Positions 20,501 to 30,015 of a stretch of DNA of 44,894 bases are shown one piece after another. The stretch covers positions 5,421 to 50,314 of the forward strand of contig JAAMXY010004143.1 of NCBI GenBank assembly GCA_019677205.1. Direction: 5' to 3'. A model generated the notes under the pieces. The model was not told the origin of the DNA, did not search any database, and saw nothing but the letters and a program-made list of their open reading frames with translations. A program made the translations under genes and the position numbers. Source of the DNA: Pinguiococcus pyrenoidosus. Taxonomy: Eukaryota > Sar > Pinguiophyceae > Pinguiochrysidales > Pinguiochrysidaceae. Each line of letters begins with the position of its first letter. Position 1 is the stretch's first letter.

Positions 20501-22045
20501 GCGCTGGCGATGATTGGCATCCGCGACAACCTGCCAATTGTCGGTCGCGCCTTCTTCGGACGCTACACGAGGCTCTCCAGCAACCACGTGATCCCCACGT
20601 GGCAAAAGGTGGCTGTGGCCACCTTCCTGACGATGTACATGCTCTTCTGCATCAGCTGGATTACGTTGTTCGCGCTGCAGTACGAAGAGGAATACATGGT
20701 GCTCTGGATCGTCGCCTTCTTGGTGTCGCAGGTGCAGGACATCTTCTTCTACCTGCCGGTGCAGGTGGTGCTCCAGGTGCTGCTGCTGCCGTCGCTCGTG
20801 CGGAACCGCGTCATGCTGGATCGTCTGGAGCGCGTGCGACCCACGCGAACGTTATCGATCCTTGCGAGACACAATCCGGACATCGCCACCTTGGTGCCCG
20901 GCATCGAGGCGTTTGTGCCGCTGGTGGCCGTGCTGCACGACTGTGCCAAGCGAGGCTTCGCGCTCAACAGCCCGATGAAGGGAGAGCAGCGGAGGCTGGC
21001 GTCCCAGAGGCAGCAGCAGACGATCGAGATTCTGTCTTTGGCCGGGTGGCTGGACCGCTCGGACGTGAAGCGACTTAGCGAGCATTCGGCTGCGCACGAG
21101 GCCTATCCGCCACTGGAAGACGACGGCAATGGCAACGAAGAGGAGATCAAGGCGCTGTCACCGGCGGAGGAGGAGAAGGGAGTCGACGACGACAGCGGCG
21201 CTACCGGAAGTAGTACGAGCCTGGACTCGAACTCGGCGGGTCCGCCGGAACCGGAGTCGACTGGCGACGCAGACGCAGACGCGCAAGCCAACGACGACGC
21301 CAATCTCGACCAAGAAAGCGGCGACGCCCGGGCCAGGGAAGGCACTCGCGCGAAAGGGGCGCCCACCGGAGGCAAAGCGGGATGGGCAGCGCTTCGCGGC
21401 AAGGTTGCGAGAGAGTCATTCCAGAGGTCCTTCAAGAAGAAGGAGACGCCGAGGCTCGATCCCAAGATGATCGCCTCGGCGTCGTTCACTAGCGAAAATT
21501 CGCAGAGCAGTTTGAACTATGGAGAGGCGATTCAGCGGGTGGCACGGACGGACTTGTGTCGAAAGTGTCTGGTGCGCATGCTTCTGGCGCTGTTCGGCAT
21601 CTTCCTGGTTCTCCCGGAGGACATCCAGATCATCGTGGTGGAGCAGATCATGCCGTGGACCGTCGGCTGCTTCATCCTCTTCGTGGATCTCAACATGGAC
21701 GACGACAGCGCAGAGCTCGTAGCGGAGCTGCTGGTCATCTTTTTGATGGTCGGATTGCTCCTCGGCATCGTGTGGTACTTGGAGATCGGTGCCAGGCGCT
21801 CCGTAGACAACGTGAAGAAGGCCATGACGCGCATCAAGGACGCCGAAGACGAGGAGAAGGCGGCAAAACAACGGGCGAGAGCACCCCTGCAGGCCAAAGT
21901 GCTCATGGGGGACACCATTCGAGACGCGGAAGTCCATGAAGAGGCTGATGTTCCCAATGCCGCGGAGATCGTCGACGAGGAGCTGGAACCGCCCAAGGCC
22001 TTTCGTAAGCAGCACAACGGAGAAGGGAACACGGAAGATTCCTAG
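8553..22045 (+). CDS. Giant REJ/polycystin-like membrane receptor with tandem LamG-like repeats
   Basis: Exons 8553-8632, 8861-9021, 9112-17948, 18052-18645, 18741-20001 and 20103-22045 join in phase to 4,291 residues, including about 39 unknown at the gap. A signal peptide (RTPALLGLLLVQLLDSTAAQG) opens the chain. Four tandem units of about 450 residues start at residues 206, 654, 1107 and 1572, and a half unit starts at 2062. Each has a LCxxxCxYSDxxGxxHATP motif and two LamG-like halves with VWDxAL signatures. A P/S/T-G stalk covers about 1997-2055. A long Ig/PKD-like region with REJ character runs from about 2270 to 3330. A GPS-like motif (GCVPV...VECQC, Cys 3365/3367) precedes about eight membrane helices from 3465 to 4207, then a charged cytosolic tail. 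Many N-x-S/T sites fit an ectodomain. REJ/GPS proteins act in gamete recognition and mechanosensing; the ligand here is unknown. I see no PLAT domain. An Arg/His-rich stretch at 19184-19340 may mark a frameshift. Confidence 0.85.
9486..14870 (+). repeat. Four-copy tandem coding repeat, about 1.35-1.4 kb per unit
   Basis: Units start at 9486, 10830, 12189 and 13584, giving periods of 1344, 1359 and 1395 bp, all multiples of three. Landmarks recur in order: the Cys motif with YSD and HATP, an xVWDxAL strand, NxTLHxxLD, IGExG, an IDFAGxMRxYxE block, a CxxxC pair, LPxxxxxxHVYxxSSP and a final DIxYT before a Pro/Thr linker. The copies are clearly diverged in DNA, so the duplication is old. The fourth copy contains the assembly gap. 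Confidence 0.9.
14620..14737. other. Assembly gap (118 N)
   Basis: This run of N falls inside the second LamG-like half of repeat unit 4. The flanking sequence is in the same frame on both sides (LPVNQIL before; LPQVELVNQ after, equivalent to LPQERLVEH in unit 1). The stated gap length is therefore compatible with the coding frame. Confidence 0.95.
14860..15035 (+). repeat. Short-period P/S/T-G stalk repeat in the giant gene
   Basis: This encodes runs of the form TLGPT, SLGPS and SLSPS, a short degenerate repeat with Pro at every third to fourth residue. Such Pro/Thr/Ser segments usually form extended, O-glycosylated stalks between ectodomain blocks. It separates the four full repeat units from the degenerate fifth. 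Confidence 0.8.
15054..15690 (+). repeat. Degenerate fifth repeat (half unit)
   Basis: The unit opens with DFCFAECAG, keeping the two cysteines of the repeat motif but losing YSD and HATP. It then shows one LamG-like half ending in TVVVWDRALITDD. The second half is absent, and the chain passes straight into the REJ-like region. Confidence 0.7.
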
Positions 22046-22252
22046 ATCCCTAGAGCGAGGGAAGAAAGCTACGACTGAATACTTACTTCAAACACACATC
22101 CTCTACACGCTTGATCCAACTTTGAAGCTTTCCTCCATCAGCAGCTTACAGATGAGTCACATGCGAGATACTTGGAAGCCAACAAGCCATCAAGCCATCA
22201 AGCCAAGCGGATAGACATAGCCGCGCCCTCTCCCATCGCTTCCACCGCCGAA
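22046..22252. other. Convergent 3' spacer with a short 9-bp repeat
   Basis: This 207-bp spacer lies between the stop codons of the giant gene (plus) and the small basic protein (minus). It holds three tandem copies of a 9-bp unit (aagccatca) at about 22181-22205. Both 3' UTRs and poly(A) sites must lie here or overlap. Confidence 0.6.
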
Positions 22253-22865
22253 TCAGTCCTCTCGCTGCTTTTGTGCTAGCTTTTGCTTCGCCTGCTCCAG
22301 CTTCTCTTCTATTCGCGACTTCTTCCGCGTGAGCGCTTGTCTCCGGATCTCTTTGGCCAATTCTTTGCCTTTGCTCTTCATGTCGGGACGTAAGAGCCTC
22401 TCTCCATTTTGCACCGCTTTGGCAGCGAGCACGCGCTCTAAGTTGGCGTTGATCGCTCGGCTCTGTGCGCGACTCTCCAAGTCCTGTAAACGCCGCAGAC
22501 CGCGCTTCGCGACCTTGTCTGATCCGCCCTTTTTCGTGCGCTTCTGCATCTTCGTCACGCGCTTCTTCTTCTGCGGCGCCTTTCCTGCTCGTCAACAAGC
22601 AGTTGAAAACTGAGGTGAGACATCTCGGACGGTGCTCCTACGCGAGCTTTTGGACGCCAGGAAGAAGAAGAGAGCTTCAGAGGCGCTTTCGTAAAGGAGA
22701 AGAAGCAGCGGCGCAGAGACGGAAGAGAGAGAGAAATTGGAGGGTTTTGCGGAGAAAATCCCTCTTTTGCGCCACTGGAGACTGTACTGAGCCTGCAACA
22801 CAAACTCTCCGTAGCCAGTACTCAGCGCGCGCAGTACCTTTCTTGAAGAGACCACTTTGCGCCAT
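22253..22865 (-). CDS. Small Lys/Arg-rich protein, UPF0390/DUF2462-like
   Basis: A 28-nt first exon (22865-22838) joins exon 22584-22253 across a 253-bp intron, giving 119 residues. The start reads MAQSGLFKKGKAPQKKKR, with the splice falling in the Gly codon. The layout resembles the UPF0390 family (human C19orf53 type): MAQ start, Lys-rich N-terminus, then an AINANLERVLAAKA-like segment where the family has a conserved helix ending in AAKA. The remainder is a charged helix ending QKLAQKQRED. Such proteins are generally nucleolar. The family assignment is tentative; the gene model is better supported than the name, because phase, start and splice motifs all agree. Confidence 0.6.
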
Positions 22866-23110
22866 TGCGCTCCACTCACGCCTTCTTTTCCGCCCTTTTT
22901 GGGCGGAATTGACACGGAAAACAGCGAATACTGCGGACTTTATCCAGTATTTGTCACACGCATCAATTCTGATATTCAGCAAGATATGAGATACGGGTAT
23001 TCGCCCCAATGCATTCGCCCCAATGCATTCTACCATATCGATCCTGCACAGGTCTCGGATCCATCTGTCACAACGCGCGACGAGGGCGGGCGTTTAAGTT
23101 TGCGCCACAG
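22866..23110. promoter_or_regulatory. Divergent promoter region, UPF0390-like / MePCE-like
   Basis: This 245-bp spacer lies between ATGs facing opposite ways. It includes a perfect 14-bp tandem duplication (attcgccccaatgc, twice) at 22999-23026. No TATA box is evident. An in-frame ATG at 23009 could extend the methyltransferase by 34 residues. Confidence 0.4.
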
Positions 23111-24143
23111 ATGCGGCGTTTCCGGATGAAACGCTCATCTAAAGATCGCGAAGAGGGGTTTGAGGAGCGCGGGAACTATGCGCGCTACTATGGGTACCGC
23201 GGCAGCGACCGACGTGTCGCTCTACTACAGGCTCACAACGTCGAGAGCGACTTTCAAGGCTCCTTTGTGCTGGATGTGGGCTGTAACTTTGGCAAGATGA
23301 CCATTGAGCTGGCCCAGACATTCTCGCCGAGACTCGTTGTGGGCGTGGACGTCGATCCGGCGATCATCAAGAACGCAGAGGTGTACTTGCGCGGATTCTT
23401 CGGCCGAAAGGCGCAGAGCCTTTCGGGACCTCGACAGAGGAAACGGCAGAAAGCTGAGGAGACAAGCGAGAAAGAAGAGCAGCAAGAGGGGGGGAGCATG
23501 GAGGAAACGAAAAGCACAGAGAATGGAGAGGAAGAAGAGGAAGAAGAGGAGCCCCTCCGTGGTTCGGACAACGGAGTCTATGGCTTCCCACACAACATCC
23601 GATTTGTTGCTGGGGATATTCTTGACGATGCGCTGCGCCTGGGGCCCTCTCGCTTTCTGCCGCGGGTGGAAGACGACTGCTTTGGCGTGGTCACCTGCTT
23701 CTCGGTGACGAAGTGGATCCACCTGAATCATGGAGACGAGGGCATCAAGAAATTCTTCCGCTCCGTCTTCGACTTGCTGAAGCCCGGTGGATTGCTGATA
23801 CTGGAGGCGCAGCCGTGGAAGAGCTACAACAAGAACAGGCACGCCAGCGAGCACATCTTCAGAGTGTACAAGAGCATCAAGATGCGACCTACGGCGTTTC
23901 CGGATTATCTTCTAAGGTGCGCAGCAAAACCTCTATCAACTCGCGCTCTTCCGCCTCCTCCATCTTCTTCTGTCTAGCCTTCTCTTCTCCGCCCCCCCAC
24001 ACACGCATCCCTTCTAACCCGATGCTCGCATGTGCAGTGGAGAGATCGGCTTCTCTCAGTTTCTAGATCTAGGCAAACCAGGAGCGGAAACACGAGGCTT
24101 CAACCGGAGTATCTGGCTCTTCCGCAAAGCAGAAGCATCCTAG
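23111..24143 (+). CDS. Bin3/MePCE-type RNA 5'-phosphate methyltransferase
   Basis: Exons 23111-23916 and 24038-24143 join in phase to give 303 residues. Bin3-family signatures are plain: GNYARYYGYRGSD, the SAM motif LDVGCNFGKMT, VVGVDVDPAII, then VTCFSVTKWIHLNHGDEG, FDLLKPGGLLILEAQPWKSY and, after the 121-bp intron, GFNRSIWLFRK at the C-terminus. The family transfers methyl groups from S-adenosylmethionine to the 5' phosphate of RNAs such as 7SK snRNA. An acidic, Lys/Glu-rich insert of about 60 residues (about 97-155) separates the SAM-binding strands from the FPHNIRFVAGDIL strand. Animal MEPCE also varies here. I chose the ATG at 23111; 23126 and 23009 are in frame. The stop is 46 bp from the stop of the facing EF-hand gene. 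Confidence 0.9.
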
Positions 24144-24189
24144 TCGACGACAGCGTGGCCCAATCGAACAAGGGTCGTCTGCAGATCTC

Positions 24190-26957
24190 CTACTCCCACG
24201 GCGACGCCTGAATGCTGTCGCCCTTCACGGCGATCCTCCGTCGTCCATGGGAGGATCCACGGAGGTGATCCTTGCCTCTTCGCGTCTGTCTCGACCAGGT
24301 CACGCGTCTCTCTGCTTCGGCGTCTCCTTCGTCGTCGTCGGAAGATGACTGGTGGCCAGAGCTGCATCGCGAGCGCCGACCATTCGACCTGCTTCTGGGC
24401 CGGGCAGGAGAGTCGTCGCCGCTGTCGGAGTCTCGATGCCGACCTCTCCCGCGGCGAGAGGAGCGGCGGCGGCCAGTCCTCGGAGCCTCGTCATCCTCCG
24501 CCTCGACGCACTTGACAAGGAAAGAGATGAGATCGGAGTAGTCTGCCTGGTTTCTGCCTTTGGTGTCGAGGGCTGCAAAGAGGTGACTTGCCGACCGCGT
24601 GCCAGGGTACACGCCGATTCGGACGAGAGCTCTCTCAAGCCCCTCCAAGTCTACGTAGCCCGTGTCGTTTGGATCGACCTGCTGAAAGGTGTGCAGAATG
24701 AAGCTGCGCGTCACGCGATTTCGATGACCCTTGGCTCCCTTGAACTTCAACGCCTCGGACATCCGATCGGCCAGATCGGGAAGCTGCTCAAACCACTTTC
24801 CAGCGTGCTTCGCGCAGAAGCGCAGAAGCTCGCGGTAGCTGATGCCGCCATCGGGATCGTCCAGCGCCTCCTCTTCGCCTCCCAGCTCGTGAAGAAGGGC
24901 GGTCGCTTCCTCTTCGTCCAGCTCAACGCCACCGGCCCTGAGAGCCGCCAGCAGCTCGTATCCGCTCAGAACGCCATTGCGAAACCGATCCGAGCTGAAG
25001 AAGCGGTGTCGCAGAGCAGCCAACCAGAGCCTTCGATCTGCTGGCGTGTTGCCCATCTGCTCTCGAATCTTCTTCGCGGCAGCTTCGGCCGCCTCATTCT
25101 CGAAATCACTGCCTCCATTCGCATGAAGAATTCGCCTCTCCAGGAAGTCAAGCAGCTCCTCGAGGTCGATCTTGCCGTCCTTGTGGTAGTCCAGGGCGTC
25201 AAACAGCCGGCGGACTTCCGAGCGCCGCAGCTCGAATCCCATCTCGTCCAGGACGCGGTGAAACTCGTCCAGGTTGATCGACGCGGAGCCGCCTTCGAAG
25301 CAGTCCTCAAGAATGTCCTTCAGGCCATTGAGCCAGCCCCCGTCCCGACGATGCAAAGCAATGGCCATCGTGAGCAGCCTGTTCGCCAGATCCTTCTCAA
25401 CTTGCCAGAACGGCGAACTGAAGGAGCCTTTTGCGATGCCCGACGAGAGGAAGTCCAGCAGCTCTCGAAATTGGATCTGTCCGTCACCGTCCACGTCGAG
25501 AGCATCCATCAGCGCTTTCTGCTCTGTCTTGCTAAGCACCGAGGTGAGACCCGCCCGCCGCAGCAGCTGCTTGAACTCCCTCTCGTCGAGAGAACCATTC
25601 TCATCCGCGTCGATGTCCACGTACAGGTCTTCGAGATCTCGGACAGCGCGCTGCGGATCACCGGATCGCCGCAGCCATCTGAAGAGCTTCCGAGTGATAC
25701 CCTGGATCTATGGAACACAGGACGTGTTTTTTTGCCGGGAGAGAGTCAGATGGTCCGCCTTTTCTGTGCTGTCTCTGTCTTGACTCCCGAAGGCACGTAC
25801 ATGGTCGCTCCAGTTCGCAGACTTCCCCTGAAAGTTGCCGGACTCGAACTGGCCGAACTTTGTGAGGAAGAGCAGCATGTACTTCACGAAGGGTGAATAG
25901 CACACGCGGACGAATTGGTCGTGATGCGCGTCCTCCGGCGTCTCGCTCACTCGAATCTGGTACTTGTGCGCGAGTGCGCGCACCTCCCCGGGAGTCAGGC
26001 TCAAACCGATGTCGTGCAAAGCGGACGCAAACGAGGCCACGCTGATCCAGCCTCTTCCCTCTGGATCTCGGCGTCGGAAGGGTTCCATAATCGCTCCCGC
26101 CCGATGCCCTGGGAGAGGTGGTCACTGCTTATATACCTTCTAGCGCAGAGCAGCGCAGCGCAGCGCAGCTCAGCCCCGGATAGCTTACCTTCTCCGTAGC
26201 CGTGTAAGGCGCCGGCGTCAAGCAGCTGAAGCTGCTCTACCAGCTCTTGCTCAGCCATCCGAATGCTGTAGTCCCCTCCACCCAACGAAGCGCTGGCGTC
26301 GAAGCCGTCCCAAGGACCCGTGTACACCTGTGTGAGATTCCACGCATGTCCATGCCCACGCCCATGCCCAATGGAGCCCCCCCCTGTCCATGCATGCCCA
26401 CTTCCCCTCCAAAAGTTCATGCTCCTCGGCTTGGCTCGAGCCTCCGTGAGAAAATGCCGCTCTGAGTGACGCAGCACGTCCTCTGCGGCCGTTGGCGCGA
26501 GGGCATCCTCCTCGAGATGCTCGTACCACTCGGCCACTTTCGCCATGTCCATCACGGTCTGGCACAGCTCCGATCCATCTACCTTGTCGGTTGCGCTGTC
26601 AAAGCCTGCCGAAGAAGATTCACCTTTAAAACGGCAAGCAGGGCGCACGTGGTCTGAGAAGAAGGCCTTACCGAGGCCCGAGACGATGACATCGATGTCT
26701 TCGTCGCTGATGTTGTAGCCTGCCTCGCTGAACGCATTTCGGATCTGGGAGTGCGATAGCTGCAGCCGTCCGGCGGAACAATCTCGGCGGCGAAGGCAGT
26801 GCAGGTAGCGGACGAAGCGGACGAAGGCCGTCGGTCCATTGGCTTCCACCTCCCAAGCGAGTTTCCGCTCGTGCGCTGCGACGACACCACCTCCCATGCG
26901 ACGCTCTAGAGATCTGGCCAAGCTGTTACCAAAAGTGCTGGAGGCAACTCCATGCAT
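24190..26957 (-). CDS. Multi-EF-hand protein, likely flagellar/axonemal
   Basis: Exons (minus) 26957-26672, 26605-26189, 26108-25801 and 25707-24190 join in phase to give 842 residues. At least five EF-hand pairs or half-pairs are visible, with loops such as DIDADENGSLDE, DVDGDGQIQF, DYHKDGKIDL and DPNDTGYVDL, each followed by EFxxLL or ExLLxFL. The repeated layout recalls EFCAB6-like proteins of motile cilia, but no orthologue is claimed. The C-terminal about 100 residues are Ser/Arg-rich. The 66-bp intron 26606-26671 is a stopless multiple of three and could be retained. The 5' end is uncertain. An alternative first exon 26991-26979 (MQPG) spliced to 26905 avoids 17 codons, and the gene may instead be the 3' part of the coiled-coil gene upstream. 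Confidence 0.75.
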
Positions 26958-28442
26958 TTGGTGCCAGTCCTTGCGTACCTCCAGGCTGCATCTGTCGCCG
27001 TAGGATGCTCCTTTAGAGATGCCGGCCCCCAGCGCTCGCCGTGCGCAACGTCCGGGCTGAATGCGGGACCGTCCAAGGTCTGTACGGCACTGTCTTGCAG
27101 CGACTGATCCGTCCGAAGCTTCTAGGTTCGATGAAAAGAAAGGATCACAATCGTCAACAATTCCTCATCGACGAGCTTCGCACACAGCTTTCCGAAGCTT
27201 TTTGGGGGGGAGGGGGGGGGGCATCTTACAGGTTGTGGCATGGCAGGCATCGTCGCCAGCAGTGGGCCGTCGTCGCTCTCTAGCACTTTTGAAAAGAGGT
27301 GGCCTGGATCAGACACAGCCACTCTGTTCTCCTCCTGGCTGTGGGGGCTTGACGAAGGGGTCTGGAATGCTTCCACAACGAGCTGCGGACTCGATGGGTC
27401 CGATCGAATGTCTTCCATGTCCAAAGAGCTGCTAGCTCGCGGTTCTCTCCGCTGGCGATAGGCTTGAATCTCGCGCTCAAGCCTTTCCAAGGTCTTCTGA
27501 AGCTCCTGACTGACGCTAGTAGGTCTTCCAAAGTCAACGGAATCGCCTCCCTCTGGCTGAGGGAGGCTTGAGATCTCGGAAAGCAGGAAGGCTGGCCGCT
27601 GAGGTCCAGAGAACGAGGACCCTGCATGCCAGCAGAACAATTCTATGTCCTCCAGAAGCTGCTTTGCATGAATCCGTATGTCCTCAAGCTTCTGGTCCGG
27701 GGACCCCTGCACCGCGTAGTGCAGGAGGATGATCCTTTTCTCTTGCTCGGACAGTCGAACCTTGAGGTCTCCACTGAGTACGCGGTCGATTTCCCAGAAG
27801 TACAGCTCTTCCACCGGCGGCATCATCTCGAAAGGCTGAAGCAGCGCCTTCGAAAGCGCTTCCGCGTCCATGCTCGCGGCGGCAAGTCCCTCGCAGAGGC
27901 GCCGACGAAGTCTTTGGAGAACGAACGCGGAACCTTCCTCTCCTGTGTCCTTCTCGTCCTCTTTCTCGGCTACGTCCGTATCTGGATGTCGGTTTCCCAG
28001 GCCTGGCGACTTCCGACGCTCCGCCGGCGGCCCTTTCCGTCCCTACAACGCAAAGTTTAGGGAAATCCAACAGCGACATAGATCTATCAGAGATTCGCAG
28101 GAGGTTTGGGCCTTTCTGGGCAGATTTGCCAAGGATGTTGGGTGTTTTTGTGCCTTTTCGGCCAGAATCTCTCCAAATGATGCATCCAGTGCCACCTGAG
28201 CTCACCTCTTTGAACATATTTCGGCCTCTTATCTGAAGTGTCTCCTCACTGGCATGTGTCCGCAACTCTTCGTCGACGCATTTGTGCTCTGCGTCCAGAA
28301 ACTCCTGGATCTGCGTTAACTCCGCAGAGTCGACCAGCCTTTGGAACGCGGATTCGGCTCGCTTCTTCCTCTCCGCCGCAGCTTGCGCTCGCATCCGCTT
28401 CACTGCGTCGCCTTTGGGCTTCGAAAGTCTCTGTCGACGCAT
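26906..28442 (-). CDS. Coiled-coil protein of unknown function
   Basis: Exons (minus) 28442-28206, 28042-27230 and 27121-26906 join in phase to give 421 residues, starting MRRQRLSKPKGDAVKRMRAQ. The N-terminus is strongly basic and helical (AQAAAERKKRAESAFQRLV). The middle has a charged linker, then helices (EMMPPVEELYFWEIDRVLSG, QELQKTLERLEREIQAYRQR) and Ser/Pro-rich spacers. No catalytic motif is seen. The intron after residue 350 carries a long C tract (G run at 27204-27221 on plus). The last exon ends in a TAG at 26908-26906 that coincides with a possible splice acceptor of the EF-hand gene. The last exon and the independence of the two genes are therefore less certain than exons 1 and 2. 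Confidence 0.55.
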
Positions 28443-28729
28443 TGTGAGAGAGTGGAAAGCGCGCAAAACCTGAACATTCAAATGTTCGCGTTCCCTCACT
28501 TTGGGGTGAACTGGAGCGCGCTTGGTGCCTATTTTCGATACAGGTGGTTGGGTCTCAGTCCAAACGGATACTCCATTTTCAGACGGCGCTGATTGGTCAC
28601 AAGCAGGACACATCGCGTTGCCATTGGCCCACAAGAAGGTAACGCTGGTCCAAATATGTCAAGGCTGCAGAGGCCTTGATGATCCGCCAGCGCCGCCTTC
28701 CGCCTTGGCCTGTTGCGTGCACTTTGGCC
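28443..28729. promoter_or_regulatory. Divergent promoter region, coiled-coil gene / EF-hand gene
   Basis: This 287-bp spacer lies between ATGs pointing away from each other. It is less GC-rich than the flanking exons. No clear TATA box or other motif could be assigned. Confidence 0.35.
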
Positions 28730-29713
28730 ATGGCGTCCCAGCCGGAGATCATCACGCTGGAGGAGAAGAGAGGGATCCGAAGGGTACGGATGTGCTGCGG
28801 GAGCTGCTGGGGCACTGAGATCGTCTCCCTCACGCGTCGTCTGCGATAGGCCTACGAGCGCCTGAGCGGCCTGGCAGCCCGCAGCAAGCTGCGGCGACGA
28901 ATCGGAGAGGTCGAGGCGTCGCTGAGGGCTGAGAGTCCGAAGTTGGAGCCGGATGAGCCGCAGGAGAGCACCCTCTTTGCCGAAGTGCGGGATGCGGATG
29001 GGCTGCCCGGAATCCAGACGAGGGCCAAGTCGAGAGAGGGCACCCCACCGGCGGCTCCCAAGGAGCTCCTCATGATGCAGCAGCGACTCGAAGAGCTCGA
29101 GGGGCTGTCGAAGGACGAGGTGGGCGTGGTGCCGGCGGATCTCGTGGAGATTCATAGGCAGCTTGGAAAGCCGATCACGAGGAAGGAGGCAGAAGAGATG
29201 GTGAGTGAATCGGCCGTACTGGACCAAGGCCGTCGAGCCTCCTCAGACGTCACAACTCCGTCCTACAGATTTGGGAGGTGGACGAGGACATGGACCAGTC
29301 TGCACACCATGAAGAGTTCATTCTCACCTACGAACGGAACCTTCGGGACCAGACCGGCCTCGAGCCGTCCAAGCTTTTCAATCTCATCCAGTTCTTGGTG
29401 TACGATCACGACGGCAAGGGTTACATCACCGTGGACGACACCATGTCGATCCTCTTCACGCGCTACGGCCGCTCTGAGATGGAGAACAGGGTAAGTCTGT
29501 CCTGGAGACAACTACAGATGGGCCAGACCCCCAGCTCATTTTGGACTCCCGCAGCTCCTCGAGATCTTCGGAGACGACCCCGACCAGCTTCTCGAGGAGA
29601 AGACGGTCACGTTCGAGCAGTACCTCATCGGAATGGAGAAGACGAAGCTCAAGGTGTTCCTATCCTCTAGCCAGGGCCGCAAAGCCGCGGCCTTCGCAAC
29701 CAAGTTTCCCTGA
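28730..29713 (+). CDS. EF-hand protein with N-terminal coiled coil
   Basis: Exons 28730-28783, 28850-29200, 29269-29490 and 29555-29713, all phase 0, give 261 residues starting MASQPEIITLEEKRGIRR. The first half is a basic helix (YERLSGLAARSKLRRRIGE) and a charged linker. From about residue 110, KPITRKEAEEMIWEVDEDMD and FILTYERNL form a first EF-hand-like pair. DHDGKGYITVDDTMSIL is a canonical loop with D-x-D-x-K-x-Y. FGDDPDQLLEEKTVTFEQYL is a degenerate last loop. This WEVDED-type calmodulin-like arrangement recurs in flagellated protists, and I infer an axonemal or Ca-sensing role. Introns are 66, 68 and 64 bp. The neighbouring minus gene is also an EF-hand protein, separated only by the coiled-coil gene. 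Confidence 0.8.
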
Positions 29714-30015
29714 AGCTCCGACGCAGCGGGACTGCTCCACCACGTGAAATGAACAGACAAAGCTCCCTTTTCCGTTTTCTACGGAGTCACGCGGCTGGAT
29801 CTCTGGGCTGCGTTTCCTGGCCCTCACATCAGCGTCCAGAACGAACGATCAAACAACATCATGGGACAACCCTTTCAGGCGCGAGAAGAGCTCACGGCCT
29901 TGCGCAGCGACACCCACCCACTCACCCACCCACCCATACACCAGGTTGGACACTTTCTCAGCAAGCGAGCCTCGCTGTGCTGGACAGAAGCACAGCTACC
30001 CGTCGCGCCACTGCT
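29714..30015. other. Convergent 3' spacer with CACC repeat
   Basis: This 302-bp spacer lies between the stops of the EF-hand gene (plus) and the PRMT gene (minus). It holds a simple repeat of cacc/ccca units at about 29911-29936. No coding potential was recognised. Confidence 0.6.

Noticed and set aside
24352-25896. 514-codon plus-strand frame opposite the EF-hand gene
   Set aside because: It is antisense to clear EF-hand loops on the minus strand. Its composition has no recognisable domain and it spans an intron of the real gene.
26340-26440. Gly/His-rich segment of the EF-hand gene as an intron
   Set aside because: The sequence ends in a good acceptor (CACACAG), but no donor in the matching phase is present and removal of any GT-AG pair breaks the frame, so I kept it as coding.
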